A DNA stretch of 22,436 nucleotides, taken from a virus. The stretch covers positions 1 to 22,436 of the IMG/VR virus record IMGVR_UViG_3300045581_001121. One strand, given 5' to 3'. Position 1 is the stretch's first letter. Every line of letters begins with the position of its first letter. The notes under the pieces are model-generated. The model made no database searches. It was not told where the DNA came from and saw only the letters and a list, made by a program, of their open reading frames with translations. Shown piece after piece: positions 6,952 to 13,963 of this stretch. Both the position numbers and the translations under genes were made by a program.

Positions 6952-7433
6952 CAGATCTCCTCCCTGCCCATCGAGGGCAGCAGGCCGGCAATGGCTTGCG
7001 GGGAGGCCTTGTGCAGACGGGCCTGCTCGGCAGTGACCTGCACCGCTGCGTAGGCCAGCTTGCGGCGGTTGCGGTGGATCGTGGCGATCGCCTCCTGGGG
7101 CAGCTCGCAACCGATCAGGCGGGCGCCAACGGCCGTTTCCACTCGACACGGGCCCGATGAATCGCGGAAGCCGCGGCCTGTGCCGGAATAGGCGGCTGTG
7201 CAGCAGCAGATCACGGCAGGATCAGACCCGACCATGCGCTCACCGGATGGGAGCACGTCGTAGTCCTCCAGGAACTCGTTGACCGCCAGGTCGTGGTTCG
7301 CGACGATGCCGGAATCGAAGCAGGCGAAACAGGCAACGCTGGGCAGCACAAAAGCAGGGCCGGCATGCGGACGGCGCTTATGCGCAGCCAACTCAGGAAG
7401 GCCAGCCGGACTTGGCGTGATGGAGGTTGTCAT
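6951..7433 (-). CDS. Hypothetical Cys-rich protein (160 aa)
   Basis: The ATG at 7433 overlaps the stop of the initiator-like gene as ATGA. The protein has two cysteine clusters: CFACFDSG near residues 35-42 and ICCCTAAYSG near 75-84, with further Cys at about 95 and 109. A metal site or disulfide cluster is possible. The C-terminal part (AIATIHRNRRKLAYAAVQVT) is helical and basic. No family is recognised. Its direct coupling to the initiator-like gene hints at a replication-associated role, but that is inference from position only. Confidence 0.65.
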   Translation of the reverse strand: MTTSITPSPAGLPELAAHKRRPHAGPAFVLPSVACFACFDSGIVANHDLAVNEFLEDYDVLPSGERMVGSDPAVICCCTAAYSGTGRGFRDSSGPCRVETAVGARLIGCELPQEAIATIHRNRRKLAYAAVQVTAEQARLHKASPQAIAGLLPSMGREEI

Positions 7434-8773
7434 CGGCCAGTGATGTGGCGGTGGTAGGCGAAGGGATCGGACTCACCGGTTTCTGGATCGATTGGAGCCA
7501 CGAAGGTGGCCGCGGCCACAACGGCTGCGGGCTGGTTCTGGGGCAGGTAGGCCACGAAACGGCGCTCCTTCAGCCAGCGAGCCATGTCCGGGAGGGAGGG
7601 AGCAAAGCCCGTGTCGGCTTGCTGCTGCTCCTGGGCCTGGACCTCAGCAGCAAGAGCGGCCAGCAGTTGATCGACGGTGTGGCCAGCGGCCAGGACGGCA
7701 CCCAGTTCGCGCTGGGCAGCAGGCAGGGATTGACAGGTGACCCGACGCGGAGCGGCCAGGTAGGCGCCGCGCAGCTGTTCAAAGGCCTCGGCAGCAGCTG
7801 GGCCGGCCCGCAGCTGCTCGCAGCGGCGCCGGTAGCCGGTGGCAAGGGACTTGCAACCACTGGCCGCGGCGTGCTGGAGGAACGGCTCCAGAACGCCGAG
7901 AGCGTCGGCGTGGTGGATGGCTTGGACGTCCGCGGCGCTGAGCTCGCGTGAAGCGGCGGGATGCTTCTGGCGGCGGCGGGTCCACCACTCCACCAGCAGC
8001 TGGCGATGGGGCCTGGCGCAGGCGGGCAGGCCGGCCTGCTGGCCTGCGGCCTGGGCGGTGGGCTGCTCGGTGGCAGGGGAGCAGGAAGCGCTGGCGGCCG
8101 GTTCGGCATGTCGCTGGGGAGCGTCGTTCTGGCCTGACGTTACCACGATCTGCCGATCTGTCACGACGGCGCCAGCCGTTGTGACCAGGGGTGCGGTGGC
8201 CAAGCTGTTTTCAACTCGTTGGGACATATATGTGTTTGGGATAGGTATTAACTCTTCTAGGTTTTCTAACTCTTCGTTTAAGGGTTTATTGATTGGGTCC
8301 CCCTGTGGGGGAGTCCCCCTGTGGGGGAGGGGTACCCCTGTAGGGCCTCCCCTACAGGGGGAGGGGTGCCCCTGCGGGGCCTCCCCTGCAGGGGGACTCC
8401 CCTTGTAGGGGAGGGGTGCTGCTGACTTCCGTTCTGCTGCAGTGGATTTGGGGCGCGATCGTTTGCGCTTTGTCTCCATCCGCACCCGATAGACGTTGGT
8501 GCCTCTTGGTCCGGTGCCGGCTTTGATGATCCAGCCCTCGTCCAGAAGGGTCTGAAGGGCTGCTCGGATGTCTCGTTCCTTCATGCCGCACTCCAGCGCC
8601 AGGCGCGGGACAGAAGGGAAGGCGTTATCATTCTGTCCGGCGTAAAACCACAGCCAGGCATAAACAAATACCAGGCGTCTTCTGCCCCTTTCAGCTGAAC
8701 TGCTCAGCAGTTCCAGCGGGATCTGAGCAAACAGCGGGCGGTGCAGTTCGCCGTTGAATGGTGCGGTTGGCAT
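7430..8773 (-). CDS. Winged-helix replication-initiator-like protein
   Basis: The N-terminal 100 residues match the HTH_36-type winged helix of phage and plasmid replication initiators: FVYAWLWFYAGQNDNAFPSV, then LALECGMKERDIRAALQTLL, then DEGWIIKAG and NVYRV for the wing. A low-complexity Pro/Gly linker follows (about residues 120-160), encoded by the palindrome array at 8299-8411. The C-terminal 200 residues are helical (VEWWTRRRQKHP, AADVQAIHHADALGVLEPFL) and may contact helicase or primase. The role by family is binding the origin and recruiting the replisome. Start: ATG 8773; GTG 8800 would add nine residues, and neither has a well-placed Shine-Dalgarno. It is the first gene of the leftward cluster. 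Confidence 0.75.
   Translation of the reverse strand: MPTAPFNGELHRPLFAQIPLELLSSSAERGRRRLVFVYAWLWFYAGQNDNAFPSVPRLALECGMKERDIRAALQTLLDEGWIIKAGTGPRGTNVYRVRMETKRKRSRPKSTAAERKSAAPLPYKGSPPAGEAPQGHPSPCRGGPTGVPLPHRGTPPQGDPINKPLNEELENLEELIPIPNTYMSQRVENSLATAPLVTTAGAVVTDRQIVVTSGQNDAPQRHAEPAASASCSPATEQPTAQAAGQQAGLPACARPHRQLLVEWWTRRRQKHPAASRELSAADVQAIHHADALGVLEPFLQHAAASGCKSLATGYRRRCEQLRAGPAAAEAFEQLRGAYLAAPRRVTCQSLPAAQRELGAVLAAGHTVDQLLAALAAEVQAQEQQQADTGFAPSLPDMARWLKERRFVAYLPQNQPAAVVAAATFVAPIDPETGESDPFAYHRHITGR
8299..8411. repeat. Array of seven GC-rich palindromes inside the initiator gene (candidate origin iterons)
   Basis: Seven units of the form CCCC(C)TGTRGGGG(G) lie at 8299-8311, 8315-8327, 8335-8345, 8349-8361, 8369-8379, 8383-8395 and 8399-8411, spaced about 14-20 bases centre to centre. 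Units 3 and 4 are inverted copies with 11-bp perfect arms and a 4-base loop (8346-8349). Units 5 and 6 form a similar pair. The blocks 8328-8361 and 8362-8395 are 34-bp tandem copies differing at four positions. The array lies between the winged-helix and C-terminal domains of the encoded protein. Spacing is not kept to multiples of three, so the units are read in different codon phases. This points to DNA-level function (origin or protein binding) or a mobile palindromic repeat. Confidence 0.85.
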
Positions 8774-9165
8774 GGCAGAAGCTGGTGTGGTTTCTTCCAC
8801 TCCCCTAGACCTGCTGCTTGCGTTGGATGCAGTAAGATGAGCCTGTTGCGGCCATCAGATTCGCTGGGGAGCGTGGCTGGTGGTCGCAGCCCGAAAGGGC
8901 AACATTGGCTCCGCCTCCCAGGCGGGGCCTTTGTTGTGGGCGGGTAACCGACCAGTCGACCGCAACCATAGCCGTATCGGGATGCCGCGACTCGGGACTG
9001 TTCCCAATCTGTTGCCGCCGGTGGCGCTGCACGGTGCCGCGAGGACGGTGCGGTTTCCCTGCCCATGGCTGCAGGAGGGCTGCACCGAGGTTCTTCACAG
9101 TGTCGATAGGACTTATGTTCGGGGCCGAACAGGCCTGTTTCCCATCGCCGCGCTCAAAGGTCGCC
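8774..9165. promoter_or_regulatory. Divergent control region between initiator and rightward genes
   Basis: These roughly 390 bases separate the leftward initiator gene from the rightward gene at 9166 and must hold the promoters of both. The + strand has a TAAGAT box at 8831-8836 without a convincing -35 element, a GCCC-GAAA-GGGC hairpin (8889-8900) and a strong terminator hairpin (8907-8935). Short frames occur here (for example ATG 8837 to 8947), but the terminator lies inside them and they do not look coding. No clear operator was identified. Confidence 0.55.
8907..8935 (+). terminator. Rho-independent terminator without an obvious upstream gene
   Basis: GGCTCCGCCT, loop CCC, then AGGCGGGGCC form a 10-bp stem with one G-U pair, followed by TTTGTT. 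A GNRA-type hairpin (8889-8900) lies just upstream. No coding gene on this strand precedes it, so it would end a short RNA of about 100 bases or act as an attenuator in the leader of the gene at 9166. Confidence 0.7.
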
Positions 9166-10056
9166 ATGGCTCAGCAGCACAACCAGCGCAGTACGCCGGT
9201 TTCAGCTGGTCCTGTTCTCAGTCCACAGCAGGTCGACTGGCTGCATGCAGAAGCGATCGGCCGTGAGCGGTTGCGCCTCCTGCTCGAGCAGTGGCTGCAG
9301 CGCAACGGCTGGAGCCTGGCGGTGGTTTCCCGCCTGGCCGAGCTGTCGCTGCTGGCCGAATCAAAAGAGCCGGTGCCGGACTGGGCCGCTGGCATGCCAC
9401 TGACACCAGGCAGCTGGGTGAACCACAAGGGACACGCCTGGGAAGCGGTCGGCACGCCCTTGTCGGAGCCGGCAGAAGGTGCCGACGGCTGGATCGATCA
9501 GGGCCTCACCAGCCGCCTGCATGCGTCAGGCCTCAACCTCTACCTGCGCAAGCGCAAGGCCACCCTGACGGTCACCTTCCTGCTGGAGATGGGCCGGCTG
9601 AACGAATGGGTCGCCAAGGTGCAGGCCGGTGAAGCCGATCCGCCCCGCGAGCCCCGGCTCAGTGAGCTCGTGAAAAAGGCGACCGTCATCAGTGACCAGC
9701 AAGGCGCCTACGGGCCGGAAGAGCTGCTGTCGATCGCTGGTGGACTGCTGGTGCCCCCTCCCTGGCCCGGCGAACCCACCAGCTCAGGGGCATTGGAGAG
9801 CGGCGTGCCGGCGCGACAGCTGCGCGCCGCCGCCGCCGCGGCCGGTCTGGACATCATCGACGACTGGGCAGTGATCGCCGATCTGTACCCCTGCAAAGAG
9901 AAGAGCCGTGTGGAGCGTCTCCAGCAGGTGCTGCGGGGCATCGCCCAGTGGGATGCGCAGCAGGAAGACGATGAACGCGCCGCCTGCCTGGTGCTCCTGC
10001 AACGGCTGAAGGATCACGCCGAACCCAAGGAGGTGCCGCAGATCGCTGGAGGATAG
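9166..10056 (+). CDS. Hypothetical protein, possible regulator (296 aa)
   Basis: ATG 9166 has AAAGG six bases upstream, a better start than the earlier in-frame ATG 9115. Residues 20-55 (RERLRLLLEQWLQRNGWSLA, then VVSRLAELSLL) look like a helix-turn-helix, and the middle (SGLNLYLRKRKATLTVTFLL) is basic and compact. The C-terminus is a charged helix pair ending in PKEVPQIAGG. As the first rightward gene, divergent from the initiator, it could be a control protein, but no family is recognised and the function is inferred from place and the HTH-like segment only. It converges on the gene at 10097-10369. Confidence 0.65.
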   Translation: MAQQHNQRSTPVSAGPVLSPQQVDWLHAEAIGRERLRLLLEQWLQRNGWSLAVVSRLAELSLLAESKEPVPDWAAGMPLTPGSWVNHKGHAWEAVGTPLSEPAEGADGWIDQGLTSRLHASGLNLYLRKRKATLTVTFLLEMGRLNEWVAKVQAGEADPPREPRLSELVKKATVISDQQGAYGPEELLSIAGGLLVPPPWPGEPTSSGALESGVPARQLRAAAAAAGLDIIDDWAVIADLYPCKEKSRVERLQQVLRGIAQWDAQQEDDERAACLVLLQRLKDHAEPKEVPQIAGG

Positions 10057-10096
10057 CTCCCGGCCTCAGCGCTGATCCCTGCCATGGTCCGAGAGA

Positions 10097-10369
10097 TCAG
10101 CGACGACGCCCGCTGATCAGCCTTCGTGCCATCTCAGGACGCTGCCACTCCACTTCTGTGGCGCTGCCATCAGCCTTAGCAGGGTTCAGCACGTACAGCC
10201 GCAAGCTCAGGCAGTCGTGGATTTCCGTGAGCCGCTGCCGGTTCTGCCACAGCAGATCGGCTGCTGCGGCATGAAGAACAGTGACATGGAGCACAGTGCC
10301 GGAGCGGGCCATGGTGAGCAGGGGAGGGCCGTCTGGGACTGAGCTGATGGCGTTGCTGAGCAGGGTCAT
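10097..10369 (-). CDS. Small hypothetical protein (90 aa)
   Basis: It begins at ATG 10369 (MTLLSNAISSVPDGPPLL) and is compact, with alternating hydrophobic residues (SGTVLHVTVLHAAAADLLWQ) and a basic C-terminus (ARRLISGRRR). It lies alone on the minus strand among rightward genes, divergent from the ERF gene with an 87-base gap (10370-10456) that must hold both promoters. There is no Shine-Dalgarno. No family is recognised; a small regulator is possible from the position only. Confidence 0.5.
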   Translation of the reverse strand: MTLLSNAISSVPDGPPLLTMARSGTVLHVTVLHAAAADLLWQNRQRLTEIHDCLSLRLYVLNPAKADGSATEVEWQRPEMARRLISGRRR

Positions 10370-10456
10370 ACCGGTCTGGTGATTAGTGCTAGTGTTCGGT
10401 GGCCGGTGTGGCAGAGCGTAGCCAGGCCGCGCCCAACCCAACCAGCAACGTTCGTG

Positions 10457-11416
10457 ATGGACAGCATTCCGCGCACGGGGCCACCAGCTGACCAGGCGCC
10501 GCAGCAGCCCCTGCCCGCAGCCAGTGATCCGATCACCCAGACCGTGCTCGAGCTGGCCGATCGGCTGGCGGCTGCTGAGGCAGACACAGCAAACCGCTTC
10601 GAGAGCATGCGAGCGGCATTCGCTGATCTTCGCAACCGACTGGAGTCACAGCGTGGGACCAGCAGCAGCACAGATGATCCGCGCCGTCGGTTGGTGGAGT
10701 TCCTGGGGTATGAGCCCAGTTCACAGCAGCAGATTGAACTGTTCACTGCCTATGCAGCCTGGCATGCGACTCAGCCCAGGCTTCAGGAGAACCGCTCGGC
10801 CGAATACGTGACCAAAAAGGGCCAGACGGTCAGCTATGGCTATGCCGATCTGGCAGGAGTGATCTCCGCAGCCCAGAGCGCTGCTGCGCATGGGCTCTGT
10901 GCGCTCACCAGACAGGAGTTCGACGACAACGGCCACCCGATCGTGACCGCCTACCTGGTTCACTCCAGCGGTGGTGCGATCAGCAGCGGGCCAGTGCCGC
11001 TGTTTGTGGGTGACAGCGAACGCCGCGGCCAGGCGCACGCCGCAGGGCTCACCACCTGCCGGCGCCTGGCGCTGCAGATGGTGCTCGGCCTGGCTGCTGA
11101 GAGCGACGACGACTTCAACTCCAGCACCGAGACATCACCTGCTGGCCGTGGTGCTGCATCACGGCCAGCTGCAGCAGCGCACCGGCCCAGCGGTGAGAGG
11201 CCGATGGCCAACCCGCCGCGCCGCGTGTCGGAAGCCACTGCACGTCCGGCGACAACTCGCCAGGGACCGCCGCCCGGCTGGCTCAGCAAGGAGGAGCACA
11301 CGGCGCTGGAGCAGGAGCTGATGGATCCAGCCATCACCCCGCAGCGCTTCCAGGAGATTGAGGAGAGGCTTCTGGCTGCCAAGCAAACGGCCAGCGCTGG
11401 GCCAGCAGGGCCATGA
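10457..11416 (+). CDS. ERF-family single-strand annealing protein
   Basis: Proteins of the ERF superfamily anneal complementary single strands in phage recombination and replication. The ERF core lies at about residues 93-222: QTVSYGYADLAGVISAAQSA, AAHGLCALTRQEF, TAYLVHSSGGAISSGPVPL and HAAGLTTCRRLALQMVLGLA, then AESDDDFN. This is the family order (YADL motif, LVHSSG strand, YARRYAL-like helix, acidic end). The N-terminal 90 residues are helical (LADRLAAAEADTANRFESMR). The tail holds a Pro/Ala/Arg linker and a charged helix. I chose ATG 10457; residues encoded upstream look non-coding. The start has no Shine-Dalgarno, like several rightward genes here. Assignment is firm from motifs; in vivo activity is inferred. 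Confidence 0.88.
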   Translation: MDSIPRTGPPADQAPQQPLPAASDPITQTVLELADRLAAAEADTANRFESMRAAFADLRNRLESQRGTSSSTDDPRRRLVEFLGYEPSSQQQIELFTAYAAWHATQPRLQENRSAEYVTKKGQTVSYGYADLAGVISAAQSAAAHGLCALTRQEFDDNGHPIVTAYLVHSSGGAISSGPVPLFVGDSERRGQAHAAGLTTCRRLALQMVLGLAAESDDDFNSSTETSPAGRGAASRPAAAAHRPSGERPMANPPRRVSEATARPATTRQGPPPGWLSKEEHTALEQELMDPAITPQRFQEIEERLLAAKQTASAGPAGP

Positions 11417-11702
11417 ATCAACACCATCAGAGTTCAGCACGCAGCCCTTAGGGGCCCATGCTGATGCTGCAGCGCATTCATGAGGTGCGTGTGATGGCCT
11501 CCCAGGGGATGCCGGCCACTGAGCGGACGACTCGGTGGTGACGAACCCAGCCTCTACCCTCCCGCCGCCGTTGGCGGCGGCAGACAACGGGCCCCGTCGA
11601 GGGATGTGGTTTCGCCCAAGAGCCCAGGCTCGAACAGGGCCACAGCAAGGCCATCCGCGCATTACCTGTCTGCTTTGAGTTGTTCTTCATCACTGTTATT
11701 CC
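11417..11702. other. Intergenic region between ERF and DUF2303 genes
   Basis: These 286 bases hold no convincing gene. A 27-codon frame (11458-11541, MLMLQRIHEVRVMASQGM) exists but has little support. A perfect 8-bp stem CCGCCGCC-GTT-GGCGGCGG lies at 11562-11580 with no T-run, so it is not a standard terminator. The last 50 bases before 11703 are AT-rich and may hold a promoter, though no clear -35/-10 pair is visible. Confidence 0.5.
11562..11580. repeat. GC hairpin, 8-bp perfect stem
   Basis: CCGCCGCC and GGCGGCGG flank a GTT loop. It could pause transcription or protect the 3' end of the ERF message, but it lacks the T-tract of an intrinsic terminator. Confidence 0.6.
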
Positions 11703-12566
11703 ATGACCCTTCTAGGAATTGAACCGGAATTTGGCGAGCTTTCGTCAATACGAACCGAAGCCGACGCCGTACATGAACAAACCCTGCTGGGAATTGAACC
11801 GGCGGAACTTGCGCCCGGCCGTATCTACGCCGTTCGCACTCCTACTGGATTCAAGACCATTGATCTTACCAGCGAAGAAACACTGAGAGCGTTTGGCGCG
11901 CAGCGTGACCGGCCGGTTTCTAGCTACGCCTTTCACCAGATACAGAGCTTTGTCAATTACGTGAAGGGTACTTTTGCCAAGGACTTTTCACAGGAGTCTG
12001 CTCTCTGCATTGCTGATGAAGCGGCCCTGACTATTCGTCTGATCTTCGACGCACAACCGCACCAGTGGGGCGATGTGTATGCCGATCTGAAGCTGCAGAT
12101 CTCACCGGAAGCAGCGCGCTGGAAGGCAAGCAGCGGCAAGTATGTGGAACAGCAGAATTTTGCCGAGTTTTGCGAACTGAATCTGCAGTCTTTTGCATCC
12201 CCTCCTGCTGCCACCGTGCTGGAGATCGCACAGACATTTCAGGCCAAGAACACGGTGGATTTCAGCAGCGCTGTGCGTCTCTCCAGTGGCGCTATCAAGC
12301 TCAAACGTGAGGAGAAGATTGAGGCCACTGCCGGCGAGCGGGCCGACATCACCATCCCCGAGGAGTTGACGCTGGCCCTGCCGCTGTTCAAGTACGACAA
12401 GACCTATCAGGTGCGGGCCCGTCTCCGTTACCGAATACAAGAGGGTGCGGTCCGCCTTTCCGTGTTGCTGATCGATCCCGAACTGGCGTTTGAGCACGCC
12501 TTTGGTGCGGTGGTCAACCAGGTGGCAGCCGCTTTGGAGATGCCCGTGTTCTGGGGCAAGGTCTGA
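11703..12566 (+). CDS. DUF2303 (YfdQ-like) phage protein
   Basis: This 287-residue protein matches the DUF2303 plan: GFKTIDLTSEETLRAF near residue 50, HQIQSFVNYVKG near 78-89, a strand block ending in WKASSGKYVEQQNFAEFCEL near 139-158, then VLEIAQTFQAKNTVDF and a C-terminal beta-rich part with YQVRARLRYRIQEG. The family is widespread in phages and has no firm function; it often lies beside annealing proteins and nucleases, as here. The N-terminus carries the heptapeptide TLLGIEP twice (residues 2-8 and 27-33), encoded by a near-identical 22-base repeat. The start at ATG 11703 has no Shine-Dalgarno. The gene is more AT-rich at its 5' end than its neighbours. Confidence 0.8.
   Translation: MTLLGIEPEFGELSSIRTEADAVHEQTLLGIEPAELAPGRIYAVRTPTGFKTIDLTSEETLRAFGAQRDRPVSSYAFHQIQSFVNYVKGTFAKDFSQESALCIADEAALTIRLIFDAQPHQWGDVYADLKLQISPEAARWKASSGKYVEQQNFAEFCELNLQSFASPPAATVLEIAQTFQAKNTVDFSSAVRLSSGAIKLKREEKIEATAGERADITIPEELTLALPLFKYDKTYQVRARLRYRIQEGAVRLSVLLIDPELAFEHAFGAVVNQVAAALEMPVFWGKV
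11706..11802 (+). repeat. In-frame 22-base direct repeat at the start of the DUF2303 gene
   Basis: The 22-base copies begin at 11706 and 11781, differ at two positions and are offset by exactly 75 bases (25 codons). Both contain GGAATTGAACCGG. Each encodes TLLGIEP, so the N-terminus appears duplicated. Confidence 0.75.
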
Positions 12567-12613
12567 CGTTTTGCCGTTTGTGCCCATCTGCTTCCTTTCC
12601 CCCCAACCCCACC

Positions 12614-13015
12614 ATGACCAGCGATCCAGACATCAACGACAGTGAGAGCATCGAGGCCTCGCCCTTTGGGCAGTTTCTGTTTTCCCAGCGCGATGGCCGC
12701 ACCCACCAGGAGCTTTCTCAGGCTCTGGCCGAGGTGAGCGAGGCGGTGTTGGCCAACGGCGGCACCGGCACCATCACTCTCAAGATCACGGTGAAACCCC
12801 TGGGACACGAAAGCCGCCTGGTGGTTCATGACGCCGTGACGGTGACGCCACCCAAGCCGATCAGGGAGTCGAGCATCTGGTTCTACAACGAGAAGCATCG
12901 TGGCCTGAGCCGGCGCGATCCGCATCAGGGCGAGCTCGATCTGGCTGTGATCCCCATGCGCCCGCGCACCGGCACTGCGATTGCCACAAACCGCGAGCTC
13001 AAGCCACGAGCTTGA
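12614..13015 (+). CDS. Conserved-looking phage protein next to DUF2303 (133 aa)
   Basis: It begins MTSDPDINDSESIEASPFGQ at ATG 12614. A helix (RTHQELSQALAEVSEAVLA) is followed by a beta-rich part (GTITLKITVKPLGHESRLVV, then HDAVTVTPP) and ends with RRDPHQGELDL. Proteins of similar plan are, from general knowledge, found next to DUF2303 genes in other phages, so the two may act together; I cannot confirm this by search. No function is known. The start has no Shine-Dalgarno (CCCACC before ATG). Confidence 0.7.
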   Translation: MTSDPDINDSESIEASPFGQFLFSQRDGRTHQELSQALAEVSEAVLANGGTGTITLKITVKPLGHESRLVVHDAVTVTPPKPIRESSIWFYNEKHRGLSRRDPHQGELDLAVIPMRPRTGTAIATNRELKPRA

Positions 13016-13050
13016 CCTGCTCAGACCCTATCCCACAACTCCATGCCGCC

Positions 13051-13395
13051 ATGAATGAACTGGTCACAAGCGAACCTGCGTTGCCCCTCACGGGCTTTGC
13101 CCTGTTCCTGAATGACCGGCTGCTGCTCCAGGGCGGCACGCCGACGCAGCTGTGCTTCTGCCAGCCTGATCAGCTCAGCTCCGAGGCCTACAGGCAACTG
13201 CTTTTGCTGTTGGAGGCTGCCCTTGGCGCGCGACACAACGAGCTGGCGCAAACCGATCCGGGTTCGATTCGCTCGTTGCTGCGCACGGTGACCCTGTGCC
13301 ATGCCGACCGACCGCGCGATCCATTCACCGGAGCCGTCCTGGCGCACGGCATCAAGCCGCTGTTTCGTGCGTTCACTGACCATGCCGAACCCTAG
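13051..13395 (+). CDS. Hypothetical protein (114 aa)
   Basis: ATG 13051 gives MNELVTSEPALPLTGFALFL. TTG at 13012, overlapping the preceding stop as TTGA, would add 13 residues. The protein is helical with a leucine-rich middle (SEAYRQLLLLLEAALGARHN) and may oligomerise. Its end overlaps the nuclease start by 14 bases. No family was recognised. Confidence 0.6.
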   Translation: MNELVTSEPALPLTGFALFLNDRLLLQGGTPTQLCFCQPDQLSSEAYRQLLLLLEAALGARHNELAQTDPGSIRSLLRTVTLCHADRPRDPFTGAVLAHGIKPLFRAFTDHAEP

Positions 13396-13963
13396 CCATC
13401 TGGAGGAGGACTTCGCCAACCAATGGCTGGTCTCCTTCCCAGACCTGCCTTTCCAGCGCGAACACACGCTGCCGATCTGGAGTGCTTGGGCGCTGTATCA
13501 GAAGCAGGAGAGCCTCAAGTCGCGTAGGCCTCCTCCCTACCGCGCCGATTTTGCCTGGCCCGCTGCTCAGGTCGCCGTGGAGATCAATGGTGGCATCTGG
13601 CGACCTGGTGGCCACTCCAGCGGCAGCGGCATCACCAGAGACATCACCAAAACCACCCTCGCTCAGCTGTCCGGCTGGGTTCTCATCCCCCTCTCCGATG
13701 CTCACATCTTTGATGGCACCCCCTACTGGCTCCAGCTCATTGCCGATCTCATTACGCACCGGAGAGATCAGCTACTCAACCGAGACACCCCAGGTGCTCC
13801 AGCTGGCAGGGGTACAGCTGCAGCGCACAGCGCACTGTCTCAACCCGTGGATGTTTCAGGAACAGGGCAACGCCGTTTCCGGTCTCGAACACAACGGGAT
13901 CGAGTGGATCTCCGTGCAGCACTGGGGCAGCTACGGCAGCAGGGAGCTACGACTGATCCATAA
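13382..13963 (+). CDS. PD-(D/E)XK-type endonuclease (Vsr/DUF559-like)
   Basis: Residues 50-105 hold the nuclease core: PPYRADFAWPAAQVAVEING with Asp56 and Glu68, then GHSSGSGITRDITKTTLAQL with Lys90, and GWVLIPLS as the last strand. This resembles the small phage nucleases that read DFAWP...AVEI.GG.W with a conserved GxG...D..K segment. It probably cuts DNA during recombination or repair, or resolves branched DNA alongside the ERF protein; the substrate is inferred. The ATG at 13382 overlaps the preceding gene. The last 57 residues (after about 13793) overlap the next gene in a different frame and look unnatural, so the original stop may have been lost by a frameshift. Confidence 0.72.
   Translation: MPNPSHLEEDFANQWLVSFPDLPFQREHTLPIWSAWALYQKQESLKSRRPPPYRADFAWPAAQVAVEINGGIWRPGGHSSGSGITRDITKTTLAQLSGWVLIPLSDAHIFDGTPYWLQLIADLITHRRDQLLNRDTPGAPAGRGTAAAHSALSQPVDVSGTGQRRFRSRTQRDRVDLRAALGQLRQQGATTDP

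Noticed and set aside
8299-8411. CRISPR array
   Set aside because: The units are palindromes spaced 14-20 bases with no unique spacers of CRISPR length, and they lie within a coding gene.
8741-8947. 68-codon + frame in the control region
   Set aside because: It overlaps the initiator start in antisense and contains a transcription terminator; the residues look unnatural.
11458-11541. 27-codon gene
   Set aside because: It has no Shine-Dalgarno and no coupling; it is too short to support by sequence alone.
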